DNA of 64,000 nucleotides from Trichobilharzia szidati (Eukaryota; Platyhelminthes; Trematoda; Strigeidida; Schistosomatidae), in the NCBI GenBank assembly GCA_944472155.2, contig OX235277.1, positions 29,956,804 through 30,020,803 on the forward strand, given 5' to 3'. Each line of letters begins with the position of its first letter. Position 1 is the first letter of the stretch. The translations under genes were made by a program, and so were the position numbers. Shown here one piece after another: positions 23,485 through 35,744 of the stretch. Below the pieces are notes generated by a model, which worked only from the letters and a program-made list of their open reading frames with translations, was not told the DNA's origin and made no database searches.

Positions 23485-23735
23485 GTGCATCGGTGGTTCA
23501 GTGGTAGAATGTCTGCCAAACATGCGCACGGTCTGAGGTTCAATCCCCAGCCGACGCACTCCTAAACCTCTTCTCGTCTACTAGACTTTGGTAAGCCCGG
23601 TAGAGATGGAAGGTTTGGTGTGAAGCTAACAGATTCACCTTGTAAAACAACACTACCACAACTATTGAAACTTCGGAGCCCAAGCATGAAGCCCTCTGCC
23701 CCACTCAGAACACAAACGAATGAAAAAGGAAGTCC
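23485..23735 (+). repeat. tRNA-headed SINE, complete unit
   Basis: Head TGCATCGGTGGTTCAGTGGT and B box GGTTCAATCCCCAG are close to a tRNA acceptor/T-arm organisation. Body 'AAGCCCGGTAGAGATGGAAG', tail 'TGAAGCCCTCTGCCCCACTC' and A-rich end. About 250 bases, the most complete copy of this family here. Confidence 0.7.
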
Positions 23736-24204
23736 TTATGTGCCTGTTGATCAATAGGCTAGTTTTGCTGTTATAACATACGGCATAATTATAATTTTCT
23801 ATTTCGTAAGTTAAGTGGTTGCATTTATACAGTTTCTGAATGATACATGGGACTATGGTTTACAAATCATTCGTTGCTGAACATTTTTTCCGGATTGACT
23901 TAATACAGAAAACAACAATTGTGTGAACGAAATCGAAGGGATTCGAGGACTTTTTCTCCATAGAAAAATTTCTTCATGAATCAATAATAACGCGAAACAC
24001 GTACACCTAGCAATCAAGAAGCAGACTTGACGTGAATTGAATCATTAGTGTCTTTGAGTGCGTACACAAGGAAATCTCTTCTAAATACATGTCAAAATGC
24101 AATGTATAAAAATGCCTGGCCAGCGAGAACAAGCAGCAATCACTGTCGACGAGGCAAATTTAAACGCAGCCATTTCTTTCATCTATAGGTTTTATCTTCG
24201 CAAT

Positions 24205-24690
24205 TACAGGCGATGGCACGGATAAGAATGTAAAAGACAGTTGGGATCGGAAAGTGAGACAAACTTTCATCAGCCTGAAATCATTGTGGAAATATCCTGT
24301 ATTCAGCATAGGGAACAAGTCACTGCTTCTATATGGATTAGGGACTTGTAACGCGCATCACAAACAACATTTCCAATGCGTTGATGCGAACTTTCATCAA
24401 CACCTTCCCCTTCGCTCCATACTGAAGACCAGATGGTGGATCAGAAAGGATAGGCAACAAGGAACTCTGACAGGCAAAGAACTAACCAACAACATGTAGC
24501 CCAAACGAAGAAAGTGAAGATGGACTGGACAAAAGCTGAGAACACTGTTGATTGAGATCACGTATGAAGCCCCTATAGTGAAAACCATTTCAATAAAATG
24601 ACTATCTCCGCGTCAGTCCGAGTGTGATATGAAGGCTATGGTGTGAGGAAGAGATGTAAGTTTAAGGGCAGTCTTGGAGACTTCTAAAAA
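24205..24690 (+). pseudogene. RTE-type LINE 3' end, decayed
   Basis: Reads 'TDKNVKDSWDRKVRQTFIS' then LKSLWKYPVFSIGNKSLLLY, the counterpart of the segment just after the RT core, then 'LRSILKTRWWIRKDRQQ' and the tail zone to about 24690. Confidence 0.6.
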
Positions 24691-25204
24691 GTATTACAAA
24701 GAAGAGTATGAAATAGAGAAGTGGTTTTCATATTTTCCTTAATTTATTTGCTTGAAGATAAATCGTTTGGACTTAAAAGGTCACAACTTTCCCTGATTGT
24801 GAGAGGACAACACATTTCCATTTAAAACTTCTCTGAAGTCCTTTATGGCTGGCCTGAAGATTGACTACAAGCTGCTGTTTCTCACCCACACTACCTCCCT
24901 TATCTTGCTGTTGAGCCAATGTCGGCTCATGATAAAATCCTTCAACCAGTCAAACAAAATCCCTACAGACCAATACTTGATAACCAGTACCTAGTTTAAA
25001 TCACTTCCTTCACGGAAACATCTTTGTGAAAAGTGTCAAAATTGGTTTAGAAATTAGTATTGTCACATAATACCCACTTCACAACCAGTGAAGTAATGAA
25101 AACCAAAGAAGACTTGTCAGTTGGCTGTTTTGTCCTGGTTAGTAGTACTTGGCCGTTATCCTTCGCTGGAAGCAGACCAACTAAGTCAACTTACTTAGAT
25201 GGTG

Positions 25205-25580
25205 TACTGGAATTATTAGTTTGCCAGGATTTGAATAATTTCAAGATTTATCATGAAGTGACTCCAGTTAAAGAACCACTAAAAACAAAGTAGCACTGAA
25301 CACCTCAGAATTACTCACTAATATCCCCCAATAAACAGGATCTAATCAAGGATCTACGGATTACGACGCATGCTCACTGACCACTCAACCACGGGGACGG
25401 AATCCAACGGTCCATCATTTCCAACTTTTGTACATGCGCGTAGAGTGTTCATCAGTGACTGACCATAGGATGAAGCCGTTTAAAGTTCAAGTGGGAAGTC
25501 ATGACCAGTGGAGTCCACCAAGTCGGACATGAGAACAGATAAGTATCGACGACTTAGGCTGGCGATCGCACTATATATTG
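25205..25580. repeat. Hammerhead-variant SINE, family B, inverted composite
   Basis: 25235-25430 is a minus-strand 3' body and tRNA-like head ('GGATTCCGTCCCCGTGG' on that strand). 25455-25580 is a + strand middle segment (GTGACTGACCATAGGATGAA, then TGGAGTCCACCAAGTCGG). A further short + strand 3' body lies at 24910-24990. Confidence 0.45.
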
Positions 25581-25584
25581 TGAA

Positions 25585-26030
25585 CTGGCAGAATTTTAAT
25601 GCCCGTAAGCTACAGCTTATATTTCCCACAAAACCGGTTGTGATTCCGAAATTGAAACCTCAAGTGCCCAAGTTAACCACTTCCAGTTATATCTATCAGT
25701 TCAACTGTCCATGTGGAGCCAGATATACTGATCGTTGTTCTTGTAACCAAAGATTTTGTGCTCTGGAATGCCAACCAATGTGGATAAATAATGGTTTTGT
25801 TAAGACCTTCAACACTTTTATATTGTACCACCCGGTGCAAGCAGACCACAAAGTTTACACTGAAGAATCTTCCTCTATTATCCACTGAGTATCAAATAAA
25901 TTACCAAGGGCCTCTAGATACCAAAGACTCTGAACAGCAGAGGCCATTGCAATTTCCTTAGATTAGATGAACCTCTGTGTGTAGAAACACAGGTTCAACC
26001 AGTCACTACTGTTACCTTACCCTGTTCCCG
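25585..26030 (+). pseudogene. Penelope-like element GIY-YIG fragment
   Basis: One frame reads 'LTTSSYIYQFNCPCGARYTD', the lead of the GIY-YIG nuclease domain, preceded by the linker 'PTKPVVIPKLKPQ' typical of the junction after the RT thumb. After about 25780 frames shift. 25890-26030 matches the 3' end of the element seen at 48335-48485. 5' part missing. Confidence 0.6.
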
Positions 26031-26824
26031 AGTCTGTAAATTCTGTATTACTTCCATTAATTTATCTGATACCCACTTTTGTACTACACTGATGCTTTTG
26101 AAATGCAGTTTTCCTATACTATTGATCCAGTATAATTTAAAACATTGATCCTGCTAATAACAGTATTTCTTTAATTATTACTGCAAAATAAATGTAGAAC
26201 CCGGTGAAGAATTTATCGAGAAGAATGTTATTTGTTCATCAACTAGCCTTAAAAGTTGAAATATCGAACCCGAAATTGCACATCTGGTAATAGTATTATT
26301 GTGGTCAGAGTGCAAAAGGTTAAGGAGTAGGCAGAACAGGGGGTGGTTAATAAAACAGAGAAGAGACAGAGGGTATCCAATCACAGAAGGAAACCAAATG
26401 CAATCCAGCTTCAATACACACACAGAACATCTGTTAATTTACCTTCTGAGTGTTTTATTCACTGGAAGTCATAATATTATCTGACATTTAGGATAATAAA
26501 CCCAAAGACAACAATCTTCCAACCTACAGCACCACAGCAGCATATTTCGTTTCAGTAAGCTGTAGGAAAACTAGAAGATGAAGATCCATTTGAGACTGAC
26601 CATCATTGTCAAACTTGGAATAGTGATTATTTCAAAAAGGATTATGCTACGGTACTACTTATTACTTAGTTAATAGATTTCTTTTCTGGCGTGGAGTCAT
26701 CACTAAAGTCCTGAAGATGAGGAAACGCCGCAAGAAATACGCCGTACTACTTTACCTACCTGAGTTCTGAAGAAAAAGTCCCTAAAAAGACTAATTTGTA
26801 GAAAGAAAATTATCAGACTTCCAT
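26031..26824. other. Intergenic, nothing firmly recognised
   Basis: Short overlapping ORFs on both strands at 26178-26484 have no domain signature. Confidence 0.3.
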
Positions 26825-27030
26825 CTGATCAGACGAGAACGGCTGCACGTATGAACAGAAAGGACTACACCAAAACATCGAAGGACTTCCTCAAAGATAA
26901 CCGAGTTTACTAACGGCCCCCGACAAACTCTATCCAAACATTATACTATCAGATACAAACAACCTTAAACAAACTCGTCAAATCAGGGCAGACCAGGAAG
27001 GAAGATCAGTGGCGAATGCAATCTAACCAA
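26825..27030 (+). pseudogene. Penelope-like element, N-terminal RT fragment
   Basis: The frame reads 'RLPSDQTRTAARMNRKDYTK' then SKDFLKDNRVY and, after a slip, a 'NSIQTLYYQIQTTLNKLVKS' segment. The order equals the 'LPADKG..VVMDR..Y' block and following helices at the start of PLE reverse transcriptases. No catalytic region follows. Confidence 0.5.
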
Positions 27031-27799
27031 CTCGTTCTATCTACGATTAATTTTCTCGCTTCCAAGACCTGCTATAAATAATTTATCCTAGGGATTTTAA
27101 GAGGGGATGAAATATCCTGTGATCAGTCTACCAAATGACCAACTCAAATTCTGGAGGATGTCAAAAACACTCAGCCGAAATGATCAGTTTATGTTGGCAG
27201 ACGGGATCAGTCACCGATCAGTTGACGATTTGATGCTAGTAACGATGACAGTTGCACTCAAGACCCATTTGAGATGCCATCGTAAAATGCAGGTATAACC
27301 ACCTATTGGGTTTTAAACAGAAAGAGACACATAATTTGAGTCCCACCAATAGTTAACAACTGTTAGACTCTGAAATATAGTCACGAAGTCATTTATGTCC
27401 CAGTAGTGATAACTATTTAACCTATCTCTTAACCACACAGATTTATGAAGCCAAAGTAATGTTTGTCAAATGTTTTTCCATCGATATTTTATCGATCTCC
27501 CTCTTACCTGGACAAATTTCTTGAATTCCTTACCACCAATAACTTTATGCAAGTAAATAATCATTATTTAAAATCATAAGTATTAGGAAAATTCTCCCAG
27601 TTTACTAGCCGGTTAAAGAGGAAAGGCTGGATATAAGGCTGGTTGTGCATCCACGTAGAAATACTATAGTCGCAGCTGACACTTCAATGCAAAGAATAAA
27701 TGTACTTACTCTCCGCTAGAATGTGGAAGACTCCTCATTATGAAGAAGAATGACCGATGTATGAAAGCAGTCAGCAAGTCAGTCGACTGATGTGTCTTC
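27031..27799. other. Intergenic or LINE 5' untranslated region
   Basis: No exon recognised. The last part (about 27720-27800) shares AGTCAGTCGACTGATGTGTC with the start of the deleted LINE at 16050, so the LINE probably begins somewhere here. Confidence 0.3.
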
Positions 27800-29464
27800 T
27801 CTTGATGAAAGCAAAAGTAAGCATAGGGATTCGGAATATTGCCATAATGTTCGAAGCTAACAAAGCTGCTTATATTGGCAAACAGATGAGAAGATACAGT
27901 ATAGAAATACTAGGAATTTGTTAGAGCAAATGGAATGGATTTAGACTATCCAAGTTATTAACTGGAGAGTCAGTAATCTACTCGGGTCATCCAGACAATA
28001 GCTGCAGACACACTGAGGGATTGGTCATCATAACGTCACCAACAGCATTGAAAGCCTCTATGCAGTGGGAACCAATCTTCTCCAGAGTAATGACAGTGAG
28101 ATTCAGGTCAAAAGGAAGGAAAGTCACAATTATGCAGTTCTACGTATGTATAAACAGCTCAGACCCACAGAAAAATTAGAACGTTTACAAACAATTGCAG
28201 CCAGTAATGGGTAAGACACCATATGGTGAAATTAAAATCCAAATGTATGAAATGAATGTCAAACTGAGAATAGATAACGCAGGAAGCGAACTTATCATCG
28301 GTTGAAATGTGCTTGGCGAAATGAATGAGAACGGAAAACTTTTCGTGAGCTATGTGAAGAAAATGCAATCGGAAGGTATGGAAAGGTTACCTTGTCAAAC
28401 TTCAAAAGAAGGGCAACTTAAGTCTGTGCAAGAAATAATGTAACACTGCGCTTTTTCACAGAACACGGCCTGGAATGACAGTCACCTCTGGACCTCAGCT
28501 TCATCAAATTTGAAAAGGCCTTGAACGGTGTCTACAGCGAGGTAATATGGTAGGTGCCACGAGACTATGGAGTGCAGTGCCATAAACATTTACAAACCTT
28601 ATTGAACAGCTATATAGTGATTTCACATTTCAAGTGATTCACTGGAGAAAGCTCACCGAGGCATCTGAAGTGAAACAGGAGAGGGAAAGCATGTCTTATA
28701 TCACTGGTAACCGTTCTAATTGTGGGGAAATGGTTCATTCAGGAGGCCGTGGGAAGCGAGAAGATGGACATCTGTTGAACTGATAGAAAGATCCGAGAAG
28801 ATCTGAATTTGGCTGATGATTTCTATCTCGTAGTGCACGAACTGGAAGATATGCAAGCGAAACGCAAAAGACGGCAAATATACAGGGGTGACGAGGATAT
28901 CTGACCAGTGAAAAGAAGTGTCGACCACCGAAAATGGGGAAACCTAAAGGAAGCCATCTCCTTTAATTAAAACAGCAAGGTAGTTTCAACTAGAATCCGT
29001 ACGGATGAGGACGTCAAAGCCAGGATTGGGAAAGCAGGACGACTGTTCATTACTCTAAAATCTGTATAGAAATCTGCTGCACTCAGCATAACAAAAAAAT
29101 CCGGATCATTAACTCTAATATCAAGTCATCGCTTCTGCGAGTGCAGAAAATCATTTTAAACGGGATACTTCAGATTTTTATCAACACCTGCCCCATCTCT
29201 CAGTATTGAGGATAATGTGGCAAGTTGTAAGGGATAAGTAACAAAGAAGTCTGGCAAAAAACCCACCAATCATCTATCGTCCAACAAATGTATAGAAGGA
29301 AATGGAGGCGGTTTGGACGTACGCTGAGGATACTATTGGATAACTGTACAACCAAACCCTCGTGTGGAACCCAAATAAGAAATGACGAGTCGGGTGTGGA
29401 ATGGACGATGAAGTGAGGAAGATCGTGTGAGGAGGAGGTGAAAGATTATGGGGAGTCTTGAAGC
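27800..29464 (+). pseudogene. RTE-type LINE with endonuclease and RT remnants
   Basis: The frame from ATG 27805 reads MKAKVSIGIRNIAIMFEANK, IGKQMRRYSIEILGI, then after a stop 'KLLTGESVIYSGHPDNSCRH' and 'SPTALKASMQWEPIFSRVMT', in the order of an APE-type endonuclease. MNVKLRIDNAG and NVLGEMNENGK follow, like the GD.NAK block. After about 28440 it jumps to the RT palm (counterpart of 'FEKALNGV'), then thumb and C-terminal blocks with a tail zone to 29464. Many stops, and the region between endonuclease and palm is deleted. Closely related in layout to 15235-16050. Confidence 0.6.
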
Positions 29465-30450
29465 TAGTTGAGAATGACAATTCCAGCGGTTTCGCCTCTT
29501 CGTATATTAGAAACAGCTTTCTTCACTTCAGCTACAGTTGGAAGACCGATACTGAAATCCCACTCATGTAGGCGGTGCATGCCTGACAAATTTAGCGTAG
29601 TTGTAGATCATCTGGAACTCTCCCCAAAATGTTCCTTCCAAAATTCAAATAGTCTATCCTGCGTAATAATTGAAGCACTGTTCTTTTGGGAAATCGTTTC
29701 ACTTGTAAATATGTTACAATCAATTTCCAAATTGGTTTAAAAAGTTGTCTGGTATTGTCGATCCTTTTTCTATCTCATTCACTTTAATCTCTCATTATTG
29801 TTGATGCTTATTCCGGAAACTGTCATTCTCACATATATGTTTTGTTATTTATTGCATAAATACGGTGTTCTCGTCTTGCTGAGGTTTCTTAGATATCTGT
29901 TCAGTAGTGAGTATAGACGTGTATAGACTAGTGTGTGATCGGCGTTTATGTAAGTATCTTCAGCCGACCCCTCCACAAATGACTTGTAGCTATGTGATCT
30001 ATTTCTGTTCGTCGTTGAATCGATGATACAGGTTGCCAGATGAGGCAGTATCTCCACTTATGTTTGAATTTTATGCTGACCAGGAATATATGGTTATTTG
30101 GACAGAATTGTAAAAGATGATCACAATGTCAATCTGTCAGCAATGGGACTGTATATGTGCCACCAACATCCTTTTCTGACTGATGCAGCTGCCTACTTGA
30201 GTACTGACATCACTGGCTGAAGTAACCATAACCGTGCGTTTTGATTTTAGCAACAGACTAGACAAATTTTGATAAAACTAATCATTTTCTTCGTCCGAAC
30301 TGCAGTCAGTCGGGACATAGCCAGAGACTATGTGAATAGACATCGATGAATGTCACAATTTTTCTCTTTTCCGTTGGATCTGTTTAGCTGGACGGCACAA
30401 ATTTAATTGTTTGCCTAAAATCCGCTCAAGTGGCGTGTTTTCTACACTAG
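29465..30450 (-). pseudogene. LINE endonuclease-to-RT linker, different family
   Basis: Minus strand, 5' to 3': 'SGYVPTDCSSDEEND', 'FYQNLSSLLLKSKRT', 'EIDHIATSHLWRG', 'YINADHTLVYTRLYSLLNR', then 'RLFEFWKEHFGESS' and 'PTVAEVKKAVSNIRRGETAG', ending just before the APGPD-type RT motif. This is the order of an RTE-clade endonuclease and linker, unlike its neighbour at 27800-29464. It ends at the + strand LINE, so the two fragments meet tail to tail. Confidence 0.6.
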
Positions 30451-30629
30451 CACTGTTTTTTACCCCTACACCACGCGCCCACACGAACTAACTAAAGAAT
30501 CTCCTAATAGGTGTAGGGACCAATTTTTTTTTAATTCACTGTATTCTTCGGTTACAGTTAAATTAATAACCACACCTGGGTCTTATATATATTTTCAAGT
30601 ATTTGTTTAGTAGGGATTTTGTTTAATTG

Positions 30630-30970
30630 CATGGAGGATTTCATCATGAGCTGACATCAGTTAGAGAACCACTGGAAAACCTGGGAGTACTGGACAACTG
30701 TTTCATCCTAGTTTGGGACTCTTCATCAGTACGCACCCACCGGGGTTCAAACCCAGAACCTTCTGGTTACAGGGCGAGCTCGTAGACCATTGAGCCACTG
30801 GGACCCGATCCAATGGTCCTTGAATTCTAACTTCTACGAATCCTGGGTTCGAATCCCGGTGGATGCGTACTGATGAAAAGTCCCAAATTAGGACGAAACA
30901 GCTGTCCAGTACTCCCAGGCTTTCCAGTGGTACTCTAACTGATGTCAGCTCATGATGAAATCCTCTTATA
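30630..30970. repeat. Inverted pair of hammerhead-variant SINEs, family B
   Basis: 30635-30800 (minus) and 30838-30968 (plus) are mirror images around a short spacer. The + copy has B box GGTTCGAATCCC, then CTGATGA (30870-30876), a 3-base AAA insertion, stem II GTCC/GGAC, GAAA (30895-30898), self-complementary CAGCTG and TC. The core is intact apart from the insertion. Confidence 0.65.
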
Positions 30971-31310
30971 TATATGTCGCAAAAACATAAAATACGTACA
31001 TAGTAAGATATCAAAGTTCTATCTGACAAAATGTCCAGACTCTGAAAGGTTTAATAAAAAGTTGGTAGCGTAGTATTACAATATTAGGGCTAATGTTAAT
31101 CTGGCCCAGGCCCTCATTTAAAGTTAGTAGAAGAAGAATCTACCTGTAGAACGGCATTAGCAGTAGGGAGAAAGCAAGAAGATAAAAGTGGATGATGATC
31201 ATTAAAGCACTGTATGCTTATGGAAGTGTGTGATCAGCAACCTCTATCAGGCTATGTGACAGCAGATTTTAGGGAGCAACTGACTGAGACCGTAACTCAT
31301 TTGAAGTGTT
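30971..31310. other. Intergenic, nothing recognised
   Basis: No exon or repeat was recognised. Confidence 0.3.
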
Positions 31311-31490
31311 TTATTCATTTTTGTCTGTGTTAAGATATAACTGTCGGCTACAAACCAACACAGTGGAGGTCGGGTTATAAAATACTAAGGGCTCATCTTT
31401 TCTGGCTCCTTCCATCAACCTCCAACGCGGAAAGACAGCATACCTGGTTTGGTGATAGTCTGAGGGAAACACCTTACTACCATCATATCC
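31311..31490 (-). other. Unassigned 59-codon open frame with good acceptor
   Basis: Minus frame contains YAVFPRWRLMEGARKDEP and VFYNPTSTVLVCSRQLYLNT, ending at a TAA (31311-31313) that overlaps an AATAAA. On that strand the sequence GTGTTTCCCTCAG ends at 31460 and would be a strong splice acceptor. Protein-like composition but no family recognised. Could be a terminal exon or a retroelement relic. Confidence 0.25.
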
Positions 31491-32486
31491 CTATTTTCCG
31501 GAGGCACAACTTCAGCCTAAGATATCTAATATTTTATGGGTGAGTTATACTACGGTGGTAACGGCTATTTTGTAAAACCTCTATCCAAACAACCTTTTTG
31601 ACATGGTAAGACCGCTATGGAACGTCATTTCCATTTTTTGTAGCTTATTGTGCCTTGTTATATGTAAGCCTGACCACCACATCAAGTTGGCAAAAATCGG
31701 TTGGTTTAGGTGTCTACCATCTACATTTTCTGCACTAATATCAAACCAACCAAATTTTTAAAAATTTTTTCCAACTGGGACTTCGAGATTTAAAACAAGC
31801 ATCAAATCCATTTAATAAATCAGGATTTAATGAACTATTCAAACCTCCTATTTAACTGAATCAATTGTTCCAAATAACAAATCTGAATATTCTACAGGTC
31901 AAATTCAAACAGATAGTGGGTAAAGGGTATGAGACATTTAATCAAGAGAATAATGGATTACGATTCAGTTTCATGGCTTGGATGAAGAATTAGTTGTCAG
32001 TGAAAGGAGTCGGAAATGTCTGGGATTTCAAACCGAACAATAATGAAAAGAGTCAGAATTATGGTATTGACAAAAGATAAGTCAAGAATTATTAGAGACA
32101 GAATAAAATAATAATAATAATAACAGCTGATAAGCAAAGGATATTACCATGATAGATCCAAATTGACCACCGTCTCTTTGAGTACACTGACAACAGGTTA
32201 CTAAACTCTAATTGCTCAAGCCTGTGTAAATGCAAGCATCATTTTGTTTCTTTGTCTGTTGACAACAATTAATAACTTGGCAGTGTTGCTATCATGCCTG
32301 TAGTCTACAAGAGGCTTTTGGAACTTTAAATTCAGCTTCCTTCAAGCATTTGAATAAATGCTAAATCACTGAAAGTAAACACTGACCTTTCAGTACGATC
32401 CATATATTTGCTTCTACAAATACACTCAAATTGAAACACATAGTTTGAAGTGTTGAGGACGGGTGACAGTTCTTTCCAAGATTGTG
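31491..32486. other. Intergenic, nothing recognised
   Basis: AT-rich. ATA microsatellite near 32107-32121. No coding signature. Confidence 0.3.
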
Positions 32487-32744
32487 TTAAAGCCTCCGCC
32501 TGCTGGTGTCAAGGTACAAAGGCTTTGCAGAATAATAATTCTCTTCGAATAGTTCTATGGTGTCTTTGTCCAGCCACTTCTTGTAAGTCATCTGCTTAAA
32601 ATGGAGAACTGATGTATGCAGCTTTCTTTGTAACAGCTTAAATAGCTTTGATTTACTTTCCGAAATTGTTTTCTCTCGTAAATATAATGCTTCCCTTATA
32701 AGGACTTTTTTAATTCCCTGACAAATGAACTCTGTTTTTATTAT
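32487..32744 (-). other. Unassigned 80-codon charged open frame
   Basis: Minus frame reads FICQGIKKVLIREALYL, 'SKSKLFKLLQRKLHTSVLHF' and 'YKKWLDKDTIELFEENYYSA', ending TAA at 32487-32489. Lysine- and glutamate-rich, probably helical. It starts at the 3' end of the LINE at 32740-34870 and has no clear start codon. Not recognised. Confidence 0.25.
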
Positions 32745-34870
32745 TTATTTATTTTTATTTAAACGCAGAAAAAATCTTGGTACAATATGGCACCAAGGAA
32801 GATGCACCATACAATAAAAATAAAACAACATAGATCAAAAGTAAAAAGTATAAGTAGAGAACGGGTAAAGAACTTCATCTGGAAGGAAAACAGTCATACT
32901 TAACAAGTTCAAACAGTATTCGTTAACTATCATCAGGAAGGGAAGAAAGAAGAAAATTGCAACACGTTCGCCATTGATTATCATTCTTGGTCATATCCGA
33001 TAACGTTTCGAGCCATCGATTCGAGCTATCTGGCGGACCCCAACCAGGGAGTCGTGACGCACCAACCGGTGCTAATCTAGCACAAACATCATTTATCCCA
33101 CGACGCCACGTCATGGACTGACCACCCCTCCGCCTTTCCCATCCCGTCCCAGGGCTAGCGAACAGAGACATGTACAGAAGCCTCTGGGATGACACTCGCA
33201 ACACATGTCCAAGCCACCGAAGCCAGTGTTTCCAAATGACGATACTCAATGAATGGTGTTCTCCACTGTGTTCAAACATACACCACCAAACCTCAGAATT
33301 ACTCTCCCGATGATGCCATCGAACGCAAGCAATCTTGGGGAGACAGTGATGATCGAACACGCAGAGTCGCCTCAGCTCGGAGAGGCCAGGTTTCACAAGC
33401 GTAGAGCAAGGCAGCCCGCACCGAAGCATTGTATACCCGACCTTTGACAGCCAGGCTAACGTCGCGACGGCGCCAGAGGTGGCTCAAGTTAATGTTGTAA
33501 TCTCATCTATCACCCCTCCGCCAGCACTCACACAACTACCCAGATACACAAACTTACCAACAACTTCAAGCGGTTCACCCGCAAGAGTGAGTTCATGTAC
33601 AGGCTCCTGCCAATCTTGTAACAGTAATTTGCAATTAGACGGTGCACATACCATACTTACAGACAGTAATCGCCAACTGGTTAAGTGCGATTTGGGCAGC
33701 CTGCATGCTGTCGCACAGTAAGACGATATCGTCTGCATACTCGAGGTCGAAAAGTCTATCTCCAGGGAGCAGATCTACACCACCTTCACGCACATCCTTC
33801 AGAGCTGACTCCAGAATGTCATCGATGGCAAAGTTAAAGAGAAATGGAGAGATTGGGCAACCCTGTCTAACCCCACTGTTGGTTGGGAACAGTGATGATA
33901 GTTGGTTGTATGCCCTCACTCTACCCGAGGTGTTCCTGTATAGGGCTTTCAAGATGTTAACAGATTTCTCACGTACACCTCTCTCTAACAGACAGTTCCA
34001 GAGCACAGTTCTGTCCAACGAATCGAAGGCAGCCCTAATATCAAGAAACACAACGATCGTTGGCCTGCAATACGTGTGGCGGTGTTCCAACAACTGACGA
34101 AGGGTGAACACATGATCAATGCACCCACGACTCGAACGGAACCCAGCCTGCTCTTCGCGAATCAATCCCTCACGTATTTTGCACAGCCTGCTAAGCAAGA
34201 CAGCAGCCAATATTTTAGACGCGACTGGTAGCAGACTGATAACCCTATGATTGTCACACGAATTACGTCGACACTTTTTAAAGATGGGAACAATAATGGC
34301 TTCGTTCCACATTGATGGTACACTCTCAGTCTCCCACACTTTCCTGAATAGTCCAGTTAGAGCCATTGCGAGAATCTCGCCACCATCTTTAACAAGGGCC
34401 GTGGGTAGATTGTCTGGGCCGGGTGCCTTATGGCGTTTTATCACTTGGAGTTCCTTACGGACCTCCGCTCCGGTAGGTGGGTCGGTATTAACCGACCAAG
34501 GAGCACTAGGGCTAATGACAGCTAAACTGTTTCCCGAAGTGCTCTGCCCAGCGTTCCAGGCGTCCTTTCAAGCTGGTAATTGGCGTGCCATCTGCCTCAC
34601 AGACCGTCTCGCTGACACCTTGTTCCTTGCTGCCGGTGGCTCGGATGAGTTGGAACAGCTTCCAACTGTTGCCAGATGCAGCAGCTGACTCCATCTGACC
34701 ACCAGGCTTCGCGGTCCTTACGTAAACATTGTCTTATCTTGCACATCAGCGCCTTTCGCTTATTGTTGTATTCGCTGCCAGCCGGAATGGACCGGCGTTC
34801 ATCCGGGAGTTGCAAGGAACTCGCAGAAACCCAGCGGTTTTTGGCGGAGCTCTGTACTCTTGATTATAAT
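32740..34870 (-). pseudogene. SR2-like RTE LINE, RT domain, 5'-truncated
   Basis: Longest LINE here. On the minus strand: a linker with 'NSWKLFQLIRATGSK' and LERWAEHFGKQ (about 34700-34500), then a 269-codon frame with HKAPGPDNLPTALVKDGGE, 'EQAGFRSSRGCIDH', 'FLDIRAAFDSLDR', 'SGVRQGCPISPFLFN' and the catalytic LEYADDIVLL (near 33740). After frameshifts come 'FVYLGSCVSAGGGV', 'LLYACETWPL', WLRWLGHVLRVSS and 'RLPGWGPPDSSNRWLE' to about 32930, and an A-rich end near 32745. The endonuclease is missing and the frame is broken at least three times. YADD is intact. Confidence 0.85.
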
Positions 34871-35199
34871 TATCCGTATATAATACGAAGAAAATAAAAG
34901 TGATTTTAACACGTTTTATTGATTTTTATATCCGCTGACTGTTATTCACTATTCAGGTGGGATTCAAACTGAAATAATTAATATGTGAGTAATAATAATT
35001 AAAACAGTCAGTTCCTATGATAAATTTATATGAGTCATTAAGAAGACAAATATTGACCAGATGATATCATTTCATAGTTTGTTTGCGATCACTTTAAAAC
35101 TAGCATGGATCACAGAAATAAAGCGTTATGATAAATAAAGAAAGCTGTCTTTATTAAACTACTATTTAAAAGTGATCTAATCATACAGTTGACAGTTCA
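34871..35199. other. Intergenic, nothing recognised
   Basis: AT-rich flank between LINE and PLE fragments. Confidence 0.3.
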
Positions 35200-35650
35200 A
35201 AGGCTTCGGTCAACTATCAACCGGACATTCTACACCGTATGCCATTTTCCTTATCCGTCGAAAAAGTTCAATTCCTGTGTCTAAAATTAAAGAACGGAAT
35301 TCTATGGACTGTACTTCACAGTGCACCAACAAGTTGTGGGGACATATATACAGGTAGGACAAATGGAATTTTACAATGTCGTCGGAAGAAGAATAGCACG
35401 TCCCTAAATGTTTATTAAGTCATACTTCATCTGAACAGAAATGCAGCATCACTCATTACAAAGCATTTGTTATTGTCTAGTCACAAGACTAATAGCAACA
35501 TATGTTTCTCAGTTATTCCACATAACTTTAACTGAAGGTTATTAAAGGCAATGGAAGCCTTTTGGGGATTGATTACACGTATCCCAAACTATGTATGTAG
35601 AGAAAAGAATAGACTTCAACCTTTCTCCTACTAAAATACAATCGATTATT
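35200..35650 (+). pseudogene. Penelope-like element GIY-YIG fragment, strongly decayed
   Basis: Reads CGDIYTGRTNGILQCRR, counterpart of CGARYVGRTQRSLSKR at 5345-5730, then 'LLKAMEAFWGLITRIPNY' and 'VCREKNRLQPFSY', matching the C-terminal AEAMAI..LCIQKK block. Frame is broken. Confidence 0.45.
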
Positions 35651-35744
35651 AGTAAGCATTTTTATTTCATATTACATCAATTGAGAAGCATTGGTATTTC
35701 GTTCAGATTATAGAATTTGTAGGAATTTTGGAATAACTTCAGTT

